DNA of 49,607 nt from Bacillota bacterium (GTDB taxonomy: Bacteria > Bacillota > Clostridia > Acetivibrionales > JAEXSP01), in contig JAEXSP010000020.1 of NCBI GenBank assembly GCA_023453795.1, positions 1-49,607 of the forward strand, in the 5' to 3' direction. Positions 1 through 8,242 of the stretch are shown here, in pieces. Within the stretch, counting starts at the first letter, position 1. Each line of letters begins with the position of its first letter. A program made the translations under genes and the position numbers. Below the pieces are notes generated by a model. The model ran no database searches and had not been told where the DNA came from. It saw only the letters and a program-made list of their open reading frames with translations.

Positions 1-23
1 TCCCCTCCCTTTGATTTTATAGG

Positions 24-216
24 AGGGGAAAATTAAAAGTGCGTACAGGTAATTAGCCTACACGCACCTAAAATTTGCAAAATAAGATAAAAGCAAGTAT
101 AATAGTGTTGGTTGCTGTGGCGGACGAGGTCCGTACGTGTGGGTAGCTCTACTACCTGCATGAGCCTTCAAGTGTTCCACCACTTGAGGGTCACGGCAAC
201 TATTCAATTTTCCCCT
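24..216 (-). ncRNA. Candidate structured non-coding RNA, about 190 nt
   Basis: The segment lies between a consensus promoter and a strong terminator on the minus strand and has no plausible coding frame. It can fold into a multi-branched structure. Segments 111-119 and 192-200 form a closing helix. Inside it are three hairpins: 165-174 with 181-190, 142-146 with 152-156, and 121-125 with 129-133. The predicted 5' end (206-216) is also perfectly complementary over 11 nt to 24-34, which could close the whole molecule if the transcript reads past the terminator. I do not recognise the family. It lacks the SRP RNA core motif and does not look like the simple rod-with-bubble of 6S RNA. A free-standing regulatory RNA is the most likely reading. 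Confidence 0.5.
29..67 (-). terminator. Rho-independent terminator of candidate ncRNA
   Basis: An 11-bp stem (57-67 with 39-49, including two G-U pairs in the minus-strand RNA) with a 7-nt loop is followed on the minus strand by TTTTAATTTT. The plus-strand side lacks a T tract, so the signal acts on minus-strand transcription. Confidence 0.65.
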
Positions 217-222
217 AACAAA

Positions 223-251
223 ATTATATATTATTGGGATAAAAATGGCAA
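223..251 (-). promoter_or_regulatory. SigA-type promoter of candidate ncRNA
   Basis: On the minus strand a -35 box TTGCCA (246-251) and a perfect -10 box TATAAT (223-228) are separated by 17 bp. The predicted start lies near 216, exactly where a structured segment begins. No open reading frame with a ribosome binding site follows, so the promoter probably drives a non-coding RNA. Confidence 0.6.
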
Positions 252-256
252 GAAAT

Positions 257-500
257 ATATTTATTCTCATGTTGATTTGTTTTTAGGTTTAGTCTTGCAA
301 GCAGGAAGCGATGGAAAAGCCGACATACCGGGAATTTCATTCGGTTGTGGCCTTAGAACACTTGAAATCACTGGATTGTAGAGTTTAGACAGTGGAACAA
401 CCATGACTTTCCGACACAGCAGAATAGATGAAAACAAAAAGTTTTCACACTAACCGTACCCAAATTGTATCACATTAGGAGGTCACCTCAAACCGTCCCA
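257..500. other. Gene-less stretch, possible decayed sequence
   Basis: Between the ncRNA promoter and the CPBP protease I see no gene with a ribosome binding site. Short plus-strand open frames run through the area (to 381, and a second frame around 385-450), but they match no family I recognise and are interrupted. They may be remnants of a lost gene or chance frames. Confidence 0.3.
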
Positions 501-501
501 T

Positions 502-1275
502 CTATTTAATCACGCTAATAATGATCATGATCAATGGTACGAAGTTCAATGACCCGTGAACGATTATACCGACCCACGTGTTTTTTGTCTTTTGAGCGAC
601 GAAAGACAGGGCAAGGCAGGTTATGAATAGAACCGGGAAATTCCATTTCCAGAAGAAATGCCACAGTCCCCAGAATGAACCCTGTATAAGCCATGCGTAT
701 TTTCCGAATGCCGCTTCCTGTTTTGGCAGCAGATAACCGCGGAACAGAAGCTCTTCACCAAAAATGTTAAAGAACCAGCCCGCGAAATAGATTAGCGGAA
801 TCCACCATTTACCGTGGAGAGCCATTCCAAACATTACCCCCGGTGCCGCCGGCGGAACATTGGGATTGATTTCGGGCGGAAAACAGGTGTTCGGTGCGAA
901 GAAAGGGATTTTAGCCAGAGCTTTGCCGACTGCCGGCTCGATAAATATCAGCAGGACAAACCAGAAAACGAACAACCCGGTAGTCCAGAGCACAGTAGTT
1001 CGGTCAAATTTGTTCAAGCGATAGCGGTTTTTAAACATTGCCCAGGTTAGTTTTCGACCTTTTGCCTCGGCTTTTATCAGCACAAGTGCTGTTATCAGAA
1101 GTAGGGCAAAAGGGTAATAGAAAAAAATGAGGTAACTGTAGCCGAAATTCATGCCCTTCTGCACAGTCAACGGGATAATGACATAAAGAGATAAGTAGAT
1201 CAACGCGAAGCTGACGCCGAAAATCGCCAGAGTCGCCCATAAGGTTTTAGTCCTGAGAGTCTTTACATTCTCCAT
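502..1275 (-). CDS. CPBP family intramembrane metalloprotease
   Basis: This is a multi-spanning membrane protein of about 257 residues with the conserved CPBP (Abi/CAAX protease-like) motifs: EELLFR (EExxxR) in the C-terminal half, then FWGLWH (FxxxH), then HGSLN (HxxxN). These supply the glutamate and histidine ligands of the presumed catalytic metal. Members cleave prenylated or other peptides inside the membrane; many bacterial ones take part in bacteriocin self-immunity or peptide maturation, but the substrate here is unknown. The start at 1275 is chosen because AAGGAGA lies just upstream; a longer frame to 1326 would overlap the TetR gene and has no such site. It follows the TetR gene by 26 bp and probably shares its transcript and control. 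Confidence 0.85.
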   Translation of the reverse strand: MENVKTLRTKTLWATLAIFGVSFALIYLSLYVIIPLTVQKGMNFGYSYLIFFYYPFALLLITALVLIKAEAKGRKLTWAMFKNRYRLNKFDRTTVLWTTGLFVFWFVLLIFIEPAVGKALAKIPFFAPNTCFPPEINPNVPPAAPGVMFGMALHGKWWIPLIYFAGWFFNIFGEELLFRGYLLPKQEAAFGKYAWLIQGSFWGLWHFFWKWNFPVLFITCLALSFVAQKTKNTWVGIIVHGSLNFVPLIMIIISVIK

Positions 1276-1301
1276 AATTGTCTCCTTTTGATGATAATAA
1301 C

Positions 1302-1985
1302 TCAAATATTTCTGAGGCCGCACCAAAGAAGCTTCAGCTGAGTTTTGTAAGCGTTGCAGATATCTGAGAACGCTGCATCTTTCAATGTGAATGGAACACC
1401 GATAAGGATGCTGTTGAGTGACAGTTCGATGGTCGAAAGGTCGACTTTGTGGGGCAATTCGCCTATCCGTTTTGCATTTTCGACAGCATCAGCCAGCATT
1501 TTATGGAACCCAAGTGCAGGCATTTCTTGCTGCGTCAAAGCATCACCCCCCCAAATTATCATTTCCGCCTTCGTCAGTTGGCTAACCTCAGTGGCATCAA
1601 CGTCCGCGCTAAAAATGCTGGAAAAAATCTGAAAAGAGGCTCTGGGCTGTTCTGAGATTTTTTTTCCGAAATCCTCGAATGCCGTCTCGATGCTTGAAAG
1701 CCCTGCCGATGGGCCATGTATTTTGCGCGTCACGTTTGTCGTGTCAATAATCCATACCTGAAGAAGGTACAAAAACACATAATGAATCGAGTTGTAGTAG
1801 TTGAAAAACGTCCTTTTTGATATTCTTATTTCTTTACACAAATCAGTGATGTTGATCTGGTCGAATGACGTTTTTTCAAGCTCTTCCAGGACGTGATTCA
1901 GAATTGTTACTTTCGTCATGGCATACTTTTGCTCACGTAAAGGTATGCCATAATCGCTCAGCCGAATTCCTATATTTGGTTTCAT
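1302..1985 (-). CDS. TetR/AcrR family transcriptional regulator
   Basis: The 227-residue protein has a TetR-type N-terminal helix-turn-helix at about residues 30-70: the region around NHVLEELEKTSFDQINITDL followed by ISKRTFFNYYNS, where the family's usual YYHF recognition helix reads FFNYYNS. The all-helical C-terminal part (about residues 80-225) would bind a ligand that I cannot predict. The start follows a strong GGAGGAGG site. The gene precedes the CPBP protease in the same direction, so it probably controls itself and the protease. A promoter and a partial inverted repeat lie directly upstream. Confidence 0.85.
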   Translation of the reverse strand: MKPNIGIRLSDYGIPLREQKYAMTKVTILNHVLEELEKTSFDQINITDLCKEIRISKRTFFNYYNSIHYVFLYLLQVWIIDTTNVTRKIHGPSAGLSSIETAFEDFGKKISEQPRASFQIFSSIFSADVDATEVSQLTKAEMIIWGGDALTQQEMPALGFHKMLADAVENAKRIGELPHKVDLSTIELSLNSILIGVPFTLKDAAFSDICNAYKTQLKLLWCGLRNI

Positions 1986-2036
1986 TAAATTCCTCCTCCA
2001 AATTAATGCACTACATATAATATTTTACCATGTATA

Positions 2037-2066
2037 ATTTTACACTAAGTGCAATTTTATTGTCAA
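2037..2066 (-). promoter_or_regulatory. Promoter of tetR-CPBP operon
   Basis: TTGACA (2061-2066) and TAAAAT (2037-2042) are separated by 18 bp on the minus strand, about 45 nt before the TetR start codon. The inverted arms TGCACT (2007-2012) and AGTGCA (2048-2053) flank the -10 region and start site and are a candidate autoregulatory operator, although the repeat is imperfect inside. Confidence 0.55.
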
Positions 2067-2138
2067 GAAAGATTTATCCTTACATTATCAAATATTGTTT
2101 ACCCCGGAGTATTTTTACCTCTTGCAAAGTATAAAAAA

Positions 2139-2180
2139 ACAGCTACTTCTTTTTAGTTCATGACTAAAAGAAGAGCCGTT
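2139..2180 (-). terminator. Terminator of the leucine operon (bidirectional shape)
   Basis: A stem of about 11 bp (2146-2157 with 2163-2173, one bulged base) is extended by weaker outer pairs. It is flanked by T runs in both directions (about 2178-2185 on plus, A run 2132-2138 on minus). It lies directly after leuB and would end the operon transcript. Confidence 0.75.
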
Positions 2181-2195
2181 TTTTTCCCAAAATTT

Positions 2196-3275
2196 TTATT
2201 CCAAAGCCTTCTTGATCAAATTGCCCATTTCCTTTGTACCGATCACAGTCGTTCCTTCCGAAGCTATATCTCCTGTTCTGTAGCCTTTGTCAAGAACGCT
2301 CCTTACGGCGTTTTCAATGTCATCTGAGGCTTCATTCAAGCCTAATGAGTATTTCATCAGCATTGCAACGGAAAGTATTGTTGCAATAGGGTTTGCCTTA
2401 TCCTGCCCTGCTATATCCGGTGCCGATCCATGGATGGGTTCGTATAATCCCAATGTTCCTGCGCCAAGGCTTGCAGAAGGCAGCATGCCGATGGAGCCCG
2501 TTATCATAGATGCCTCGTCTGACAGGATATCCCCGAACATATTAGTAGTGACTATTACGTCAAATTGCTTTGGATTCCTTACAAGCTGCATTGCTGCATT
2601 ATCAACATACATGTGGCTCAGCTCGACATCGGGATAGTCCCCTGACACATCGATTACTACTTCTCTCCAAAGCCTTGAGCTTTCCAGAACATTAGCCTTG
2701 TCTACAGACATGACCTTCTTGTTTCTTTTCAGGGCTATTTCAAAAGCAAGCCTTGCGATTCTTTCAACTTCCAAAACGCTGTACTTTTCGGTATCATAAG
2801 CTGCTTGCCCGTTGCTTTCCGTCATAGTTCTTCCTCGTTCTCCGAAATACATGCCCCCTGTAAGCTCGCGGACTACCATAATGTCTATACCCTTGCTTAC
2901 TATGTCCTGTCTGAGGGGAGACGCGTCCTTAAGAGCTTCATATATTACAGCAGGCCTTAGGTTTGCAAATAATTTCAGCCCGCTGCGTATTCCGAGAAGT
3001 CCGGCCTCCGGCCTTTGGCTGCCCGGGAGGGTGTCCCATTTGGGGCCTCCAACAGCTCCAAGCAGAACAGCATCACTTGCAAGGCACTTCTGCAAAGTCT
3101 CTTGCGGCAGCGGTTCTCCTGTTTTATCTATTGCGCATCCGCCCAGCAATGCTTCCTCAATCTCGAATCCGATGCCATATTTACGGCCTACAGTCTTAAT
3201 TATCTCCAATGCCTGTTCAATAACCTCAGGTCCTATCCCGTCCCCGGGCAAAACAGTTATTTTGAAATTTTTCAA
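2196..3275 (-). CDS. leuB: 3-isopropylmalate dehydrogenase
   Basis: LeuB catalyses the NAD-dependent oxidation and decarboxylation of 3-isopropylmalate to 2-ketoisocaproate, the third specific step of leucine synthesis. The protein shows the family landmarks: LPGDGIGPEV at the N-terminus, the substrate-binding RSGLKLFANLRP, the catalytic tyrosine in ELTGGMYFGE, the metal-binding DEAS, and the NAD-binding EPIHGSAPDIAG. Length (about 359 residues) is typical. I start at the TTG at 3275, since AAGGGGTGG ends five bases before it; the in-frame GTG at 3284 lies inside that ribosome binding site. It is the last gene of the operon and is followed by a terminator. Confidence 0.95.
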   Translation of the reverse strand: MKNFKITVLPGDGIGPEVIEQALEIIKTVGRKYGIGFEIEEALLGGCAIDKTGEPLPQETLQKCLASDAVLLGAVGGPKWDTLPGSQRPEAGLLGIRSGLKLFANLRPAVIYEALKDASPLRQDIVSKGIDIMVVRELTGGMYFGERGRTMTESNGQAAYDTEKYSVLEVERIARLAFEIALKRNKKVMSVDKANVLESSRLWREVVIDVSGDYPDVELSHMYVDNAAMQLVRNPKQFDVIVTTNMFGDILSDEASMITGSIGMLPSASLGAGTLGLYEPIHGSAPDIAGQDKANPIATILSVAMLMKYSLGLNEASDDIENAVRSVLDKGYRTGDIASEGTTVIGTKEMGNLIKKALE

Positions 3276-3290
3276 GCTTTCCACCCCTTC

Positions 3291-4253
3291 TTAATCAAGC
3301 TTCTTCATTATCTCTTTATATAACATTTCACTTACCGGTGTTGCAATGCCATGCTTTTTGCCAAGCCGTATCAGTGTACCAGCAAGCAGATCCCCCTCAT
3401 TCCTGCGGCTTTTTCTTTCAATGTCCCTCTGGAAGGAGGTTTTTGCATCCTTTGAAAGGCTGCCCCTCCCAAGTCCCGCAGAATACAAGACTGATTCTTT
3501 TGTAAGTTCTATTCCTTCCTTTTTCGCTACAGCAATCACTTCACCAAGGACACTGTCTGCCAGTTTTCGTGACTCCTCGTCTTCAACTACCTCGCCTAAT
3601 CCTTTCCCCGAGTAAGCAGTCACAAGAGCAAAGGTTGTAATAAAAGCATACTTCAGCCATATTGCATACCTCGGATCATCAAGCCAGCTATAATTAATTT
3701 CTGTATTATCCAACAAGGTTAACAGCGCTTTGGAATCGAATCCCTTAATACCCGGATCAGGGCCGAGTACAATCTTCCCCCCTTCACTGTTCATGGTGAC
3801 AGTTCCCGGCTTTTCAACAAAAGAACTTACATAAACACATGCAGGAAGAACTATACCCTTATCGAGCCTGCTGCGGACTCTTTCATATACATCCGCACCA
3901 TTGAGGAGCGGAAGTACTATCGTATCATCGCTTATATTGCATGAAATCTGCTTTACCGCTTCTTCAAGGCCATAGCCCTTAACGCAAAGCAATACCAAGT
4001 CCGGAGGCGGTATGCCATTCATATCATTTCTCGCTTCGTCAGGTTTTACTATAAGCTTTTCTCCGTTATAAGCATTTAATGTCAATCCGTTTTTCCTGAT
4101 TTCATCAAGGTGATTTCCTCTGGCGATAAAATAGGTTTTAAGGCTTTCACCCATTGTCTTTGAAGCGCCAAGAACGATTTTGCTTCCGAAATACCCTCCT
4201 ACGCCGCCAATCCCAAATATACAGATCGTCTTTATTGTATTATTTTCCAGCAT
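3291..4253 (-). CDS. Ketopantoate reductase family protein (PanE/ApbA-like)
   Basis: The protein of about 320 residues has an N-terminal Rossmann fold (IFGIGGVGGYFG, NADP-binding) and a helical C-terminal domain, as in 2-dehydropantoate 2-reductases. Around the active site WLKYAFITTF keeps the catalytic lysine, but the two asparagines that in E. coli PanE follow it at +4 and +8 and bind pantoate are replaced. The protein may therefore act on another 2-keto acid. Placement inside the leucine operon is compatible with either pantothenate synthesis (sharing ketoisovalerate) or a branched 2-keto acid substrate. The start is ATG 4253 behind AAGGTGA; an upstream GTG overlaps that site. Confidence 0.8.
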   Translation of the reverse strand: MLENNTIKTICIFGIGGVGGYFGSKIVLGASKTMGESLKTYFIARGNHLDEIRKNGLTLNAYNGEKLIVKPDEARNDMNGIPPPDLVLLCVKGYGLEEAVKQISCNISDDTIVLPLLNGADVYERVRSRLDKGIVLPACVYVSSFVEKPGTVTMNSEGGKIVLGPDPGIKGFDSKALLTLLDNTEINYSWLDDPRYAIWLKYAFITTFALVTAYSGKGLGEVVEDEESRKLADSVLGEVIAVAKKEGIELTKESVLYSAGLGRGSLSKDAKTSFQRDIERKSRRNEGDLLAGTLIRLGKKHGIATPVSEMLYKEIMKKLD

Positions 4254-4310
4254 GATCACCTTCTAATCCGGCAAACTCTTTTTTCCCCATTTACATCATT
4301 AATTAATATA

Positions 4311-4805
4311 TCAATTATTAATTGTCTTTTTAATATACCCGATCAATCCATCGGCGGCAATAAGCTCTTGCATGAATTCCGGAAAGGGTACTCCCTTATA
4401 GGTCTTGTTTTTTGTAACATTGGTTATGATTCCGCTGTCAAAGTCAATACTTATTTCGTCTCCGTTTTCAATATCCCTTGCAGCTTCAGGACTTTCCACT
4501 ATCGGGAGCCCGATATTTATCGCATTCCTGTAAAATATTCTTGCAAAGGTTTCTGCGATTACGCAGGAAATGCCGGAAGCCTTTATTGCGATAGGAGCAT
4601 GCTCCCTTGACGATCCGCAGCCAAAATTTTTGCCGGCGACTATAATGTCACCCTTTTTTACATTCTTAACAAAATCCTTGTCAATATCCTCCATGCAGTG
4701 GCTTGCAAGCTCTGCCGGATCTGATGTATTAAGATATCTTGCAGGGATAATGACGTCTGTATCTACGTTATTGCCATATTTTATTACTTTTCCTTGAGCT
4801 TTCAT
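4311..4805 (-). CDS. leuD: 3-isopropylmalate dehydratase small subunit
   Basis: LeuD is the small subunit of isopropylmalate isomerase, which pairs with LeuC to interconvert 2- and 3-isopropylmalate. The 164-residue length matches the short bacterial/archaeal-type subunit. The signature GKNFGCGSSREHAP (about residues 58-71), which forms the substrate-recognition loop, is intact. GGAG precedes the ATG. It lies 83 bp downstream of leuC and 57 bp upstream of the PanE-like gene in the same direction. Confidence 0.95.
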   Translation of the reverse strand: MKAQGKVIKYGNNVDTDVIIPARYLNTSDPAELASHCMEDIDKDFVKNVKKGDIIVAGKNFGCGSSREHAPIAIKASGISCVIAETFARIFYRNAINIGLPIVESPEAARDIENGDEISIDFDSGIITNVTKNKTYKGVPFPEFMQELIAADGLIGYIKKTINN

Positions 4806-4888
4806 ATATATACACTCCTCTTTATGGGACGTTTTTGGCGTGTCCCCTCATTTATCGCATTCTTCATCCTTCTAACCGCTAACTGAAT

Positions 4889-6148
4889 TTATACCGCCTC
4901 CGGCGAAGCAATCTTTCCTGCAATCGCAGAAGCAGCTGCAACAGCGGGACTGGCAAGGTATACTTCACTTTCAGGGTGTCCCATTCTGCCTACAAAGTTT
5001 CTGTTTGTGGTAGCTACAGCCCTTTCACCCTTTGCAAGTATTCCCATATGTCCTCCCAGGCAAGGACCGCAGGTCGGAGTGCTGACTGCAGCACCGGACT
5101 CGATAAATATGTCAAAGAGCCCTTCGTTCATAGCCTGCTTCCATATCTTCTGGGTTGCCGGAATTATGATGCACCTTACATCCCCGTGAACCTTTTTGCC
5201 TTTCAGTATTTCGGCTGCCATCCTTAAGTCTTCGATTCTGCCGTTTGTGCATGAACCTATTACAACCTGGTCAATCTTAACATCGCCTACATTGTCAATG
5301 GTTCTTGCATTCTCAGGAAGGTGCGGAAATGCTACCGTCAGCTTTATTGTACTTAGATCTATTTCATAGGTTGCCGAATACTCAGCGTCATCATCTGCAG
5401 TGTATATCTTATATGGCTTGGAGGAATGTTCTTTTACATACTCTATAGTCTTTTCATCGACCTGGAATATGCCGTTTTTACCGCCTGCCTCTATTGCCAT
5501 ATTAGCCATGGCTAATCTGTCGTCCATTGAAAGGCTGCCGACACCTTCCCCCACGAATTCCATTGATTTGTACAAAGCTCCGTCAACGCCGATCATGCCT
5601 ATTATATGCAAGATTACATCTTTCCCGGTAACCCATTTGGAAGGCTTGCCTTTAAGAACAAATTTTATAGCCTCAGGTACTTTGAACCATGCTTCCCCGG
5701 TTGCCATACCTGCTGCCATATCTGTGCTGCCTATTCCTGTTGAAAATGCTCCTAATGCGCCATAGGTGCATGTATGGGAGTCTGCTCCGATAACCACATC
5801 CCCCGCAACAACAAGTCCCTTCTCAGGAAGAAGCGCGTGCTCAACACCCATCTGACCAACTTCAAAGAAATTGACAATACCCATTTCCTTTGCAAATTCT
5901 CTTATATATTTTACCTGTTCTGCCGATTTGATGTCCTTGTTTGGTGTAAAGTGATCAGGAACTATAGCTATCTTATTCACGTCGAAAACCCGGTCCAACC
6001 CGATTTTTCTGAATTCGTTAACCGCTACCGGTGTCGTTATGTCATTGCCGAGAACCATATCCAATTTAGCTTTTATAAGCTGACCAGCCTTCACAGATTC
6101 CAGACCGGCATGGTCTGCAAGAATTTTTTGAGTCATAGTCATTCCCAT
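4889..6148 (-). CDS. leuC: 3-isopropylmalate dehydratase large subunit
   Basis: LeuC carries the [4Fe-4S] cluster of isopropylmalate isomerase. The cluster cysteines are visible in GSCTNGR and in PTCGPCLGG, and the aconitase-type signature IGADSHTCTYGALG is present. The start at 6148 follows GGGAGGT and gives 419 residues, the usual length; the open frame continues upstream to 6247 but that extension has no family similarity or binding site. It is the first gene of the leu operon, with a promoter about 115 bp upstream. I see no T-box-like leader; the untranslated leader is only about 105 nt. Confidence 0.95.
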   Translation of the reverse strand: MGMTMTQKILADHAGLESVKAGQLIKAKLDMVLGNDITTPVAVNEFRKIGLDRVFDVNKIAIVPDHFTPNKDIKSAEQVKYIREFAKEMGIVNFFEVGQMGVEHALLPEKGLVVAGDVVIGADSHTCTYGALGAFSTGIGSTDMAAGMATGEAWFKVPEAIKFVLKGKPSKWVTGKDVILHIIGMIGVDGALYKSMEFVGEGVGSLSMDDRLAMANMAIEAGGKNGIFQVDEKTIEYVKEHSSKPYKIYTADDDAEYSATYEIDLSTIKLTVAFPHLPENARTIDNVGDVKIDQVVIGSCTNGRIEDLRMAAEILKGKKVHGDVRCIIIPATQKIWKQAMNEGLFDIFIESGAAVSTPTCGPCLGGHMGILAKGERAVATTNRNFVGRMGHPESEVYLASPAVAAASAIAGKIASPEAV

Positions 6149-6261
6149 GCTTATTACCTCCCATATTTTTTGAATGCATATTATATATTTTATTACGGAA
6201 TATACAGAATCGGATTTTATAACTCCTGCTAATTGATCATTCTGCACAGTTACGCTTCGTA

Positions 6262-6290
6262 TTTTATAGAGAAATTATACAATGCGTCAA
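6262..6290 (-). promoter_or_regulatory. Promoter of leucine operon
   Basis: TTGACG (6285-6290) and TAAAAT (6262-6267) are separated by 17 bp on the minus strand. The rest of the 304-bp gap between leuC and the AraC gene holds only this promoter and the AraC terminator; no other element is evident. Confidence 0.55.
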
Positions 6291-6376
6291 AAGTTTGTTC
6301 TTCCTGTTATCTGTTTACTTTGATTGCATTATTTAATGTTTTTTGCTTAAACACCAGTAGAATTCCCGGATAAAAA

Positions 6377-6412
6377 TAATCCTTCTGATATTGGATGATG
6401 TAAGAAGGATTA
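6377..6412 (-). terminator. Terminator of the AraC gene
   Basis: A perfect 10-bp stem (6377-6386 with 6403-6412) is followed on the minus strand by ATTTTTAT, just after the AraC stop codon. T residues on the plus side (ctttttg) could make it bidirectional. Confidence 0.7.
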
Positions 6413-6452
6413 CTTTTTGACAGTTATAAAGAACCGCTCTTTAAATCAAATA

Positions 6453-7349
6453 TTATAATTTTGGATCTTCCATTTTTCTATATTGCAGCGGTGTCATTTT
6501 TGTATGCTTTTTAAATATTTCATTAAACCTCTGCTGGTTTGAAAAGCCTACATTCAAAGCTATGTCGCTGACTTTACAAGCTGTGTCCTTCAAAAGCTCT
6601 TTAGCCCTGTCTATTCTAATTTTAAGGAGGTAGCTTATCGGACTCACTCCGACCTCTTCCTTAAAAGCTCTTGTGAAATAGCTTGGGCTTAAAAAAACAT
6701 ATTTTGCGATATCTCCTACCGATATATCCCTTTCATAGTTGTTGTTAATATAGTTCAAGGATATTTCGATGAGTTCCTTCAGTTTGGGGCTCTTACTTTT
6801 TATGCTGTTCTCCCATTCCATTTTCAAAGCTCTTGAAATCAGCACAAAAAGCTCAAGGACGAGCAGGTAGTTTAAGAATTCGCTGCCTATCTCATGGTTT
6901 TCTCTTTCATTAAGTATCTTGTTCATAATATTAATGATTTCATTTTTCTGGCTTACCTTAAGTGTTATGAAATCCCCCGATTCCCTGCTGCTGACAAAGT
7001 TGAGGAAATCCTCAAGAGAAGCCTCCGAAAAATCACCGTTAATCTGGTTGGTAAATTTAAAACTGAGTACGATAAATTCGCAGCCGGTTTCCGACTTCAC
7101 TATAAACTTATGAGGCTGGTTGGGCTTTATGATTATGATGTCATTCGGGCCTATATTGGCAGGCTTGCCGGATATCTCAAACACTGCGTTGCCCTTCTTT
7201 ATATACACCATCTCAAAGTGCTCATGCCTGTTGGGCTCCATCGACCAGCTCGTATCATGGAACCTTTCTATTGTCTTAACTATGACCGGCAAAAAGCTGG
7301 AAGCGTTGAGCATGCTTTCCCATGCCTTTGGAAGTACGTTTTCATCCAT
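6453..7349 (-). CDS. AraC family transcriptional regulator
   Basis: The 298-residue protein has an N-terminal cupin-like sensing domain (HEHFEMVYIKKGNAVFEI followed by IIKPNQPHKF) and a C-terminal pair of AraC helix-turn-helices (about residues 200-295: ISVGDIAKYVFLSPSYFTRA and VSDIALNVGFSNQQRFNEIF). Such proteins usually bind a sugar or other small molecule and activate a nearby operon. No sugar utilisation genes are adjacent, so the target is unclear. It has its own promoter and terminator and is therefore monocistronic. Confidence 0.9.
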   Translation of the reverse strand: MDENVLPKAWESMLNASSFLPVIVKTIERFHDTSWSMEPNRHEHFEMVYIKKGNAVFEISGKPANIGPNDIIIIKPNQPHKFIVKSETGCEFIVLSFKFTNQINGDFSEASLEDFLNFVSSRESGDFITLKVSQKNEIINIMNKILNERENHEIGSEFLNYLLVLELFVLISRALKMEWENSIKSKSPKLKELIEISLNYINNNYERDISVGDIAKYVFLSPSYFTRAFKEEVGVSPISYLLKIRIDRAKELLKDTACKVSDIALNVGFSNQQRFNEIFKKHTKMTPLQYRKMEDPKL

Positions 7350-7392
7350 AGTTTATTATCCTACCCCATTCTACCGATTTCAGATATATCTA

Positions 7393-7421
7393 ATTATATC
7401 TCTTTAATTAACGTACTTCAA
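7393..7421 (-). promoter_or_regulatory. Promoter of the AraC gene
   Basis: TTGAAG (7416-7421) and a perfect TATAAT (7393-7398) are separated by 17 bp on the minus strand, about 45 nt before the AraC start codon. Confidence 0.6.
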
Positions 7422-7448
7422 GAATCAGCCGCTATTTCTGGTAATATT

Positions 7449-8066
7449 TTACTTCTTGCTTAGAAATGAGCCAAATATATTATGCAGTTTGAAGAAGCCC
7501 AGATATGCTTCCCGAGAATTGTTATTGTGGGGGAAAACACCCCTGTTTGCAGTCCTTGTATCTTCAATGGAGTAAAATATCCTTGACCCGCAATTGTGGA
7601 TAATATCTAGCACAGACCGAAGATCCTTTCTTTTTATCGTTGTATATATGACTTTCACCTTATCGGTTACTCCCTCAGCATCTATGCTGGTAACTCCGAA
7701 GCCTTCTTCAGAAAGCCTTTCCTTCAATGCACAGGCATATTTTGTTGTAATTATCCTGACTGTAAGTAAGCCCAATGCAAGCTTTCCTTCCAGGTAAATA
7801 CCGATAAAATTACCCGCTGCGAAGCCTACCGCATAGGCAATATAGTAAACAATGTTATGAAGCCTCTGCATAAGCTGGCTGATGGCAAGAATCCAAATAA
7901 ACACCTCAAAAAAGCCAAGCAGAGGCGATATAAGCTTATTGCCTCTTGAAACAAATATTATTCGTATTGTTCCAAGCGTAACGTCGCAAATCCTGGCTGC
8001 AATTATCAGTAAAGGTATAACAACCCATTCAACAATTTCCGAATTGGAATTTAGTATATTCAGCAT
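7449..8066 (-). CDS. DUF5698/DUF2179 membrane protein (UPF0316-like)
   Basis: The protein has about 205 residues. Three hydrophobic segments occupy roughly residues 10-110, with the family-like ARICDVTLGTIRIIFVSRG between the first two. A soluble C-terminal DUF2179-type domain follows (about 115-170: GFGVTSIDAEGVTDKVKVIY and TIKRKDLRSVLDII). The molecular role of the family is unknown. The ATG at 8066 is preferred because GGAG lies 9 bases upstream; an upstream in-frame GTG at 8081 has no site. The extra C-terminal tail of about 35 residues after the domain is not recognised. Confidence 0.75.
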   Translation of the reverse strand: MLNILNSNSEIVEWVVIPLLIIAARICDVTLGTIRIIFVSRGNKLISPLLGFFEVFIWILAISQLMQRLHNIVYYIAYAVGFAAGNFIGIYLEGKLALGLLTVRIITTKYACALKERLSEEGFGVTSIDAEGVTDKVKVIYTTIKRKDLRSVLDIIHNCGSRIFYSIEDTRTANRGVFPHNNNSREAYLGFFKLHNIFGSFLSKK

Positions 8067-8120
8067 TATATTGGTCTCCACATTATTAAGTTGCTTAATG
8101 GTTATATTATGTCCGTAAAA

Positions 8121-8149
8121 ATTATTTAATTTCTTATTTAATTTGGCAA
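8121..8149 (-). promoter_or_regulatory. Possible promoter of the DUF2179 gene
   Basis: TTGCCA (8144-8149) and AATAAT (8121-8126) are separated by 17 bp on the minus strand. The -10 match is imperfect. Confidence 0.35.
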
Positions 8150-8242
8150 GTCTTAATCATCTCGAAGCGGTTTTATTACAAAATATAAAAAGTCGTATCA
8201 AGCAAGGGAGCAAAGAAAATACTTAGACTGGTTTAGATTATA

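Noticed and set aside
112..381. Plus-strand open frame of 89 codons across the candidate RNA.
   Set aside because: It has no ribosome binding site or recognisable domain, and it overlaps the strongly structured minus-strand RNA.
6149..6452. T-box or other riboswitch before leuC.
   Set aside because: The predicted leader is only about 105 nt and shows no T-box motif or attenuator hairpin; the hairpin present ends the AraC gene.
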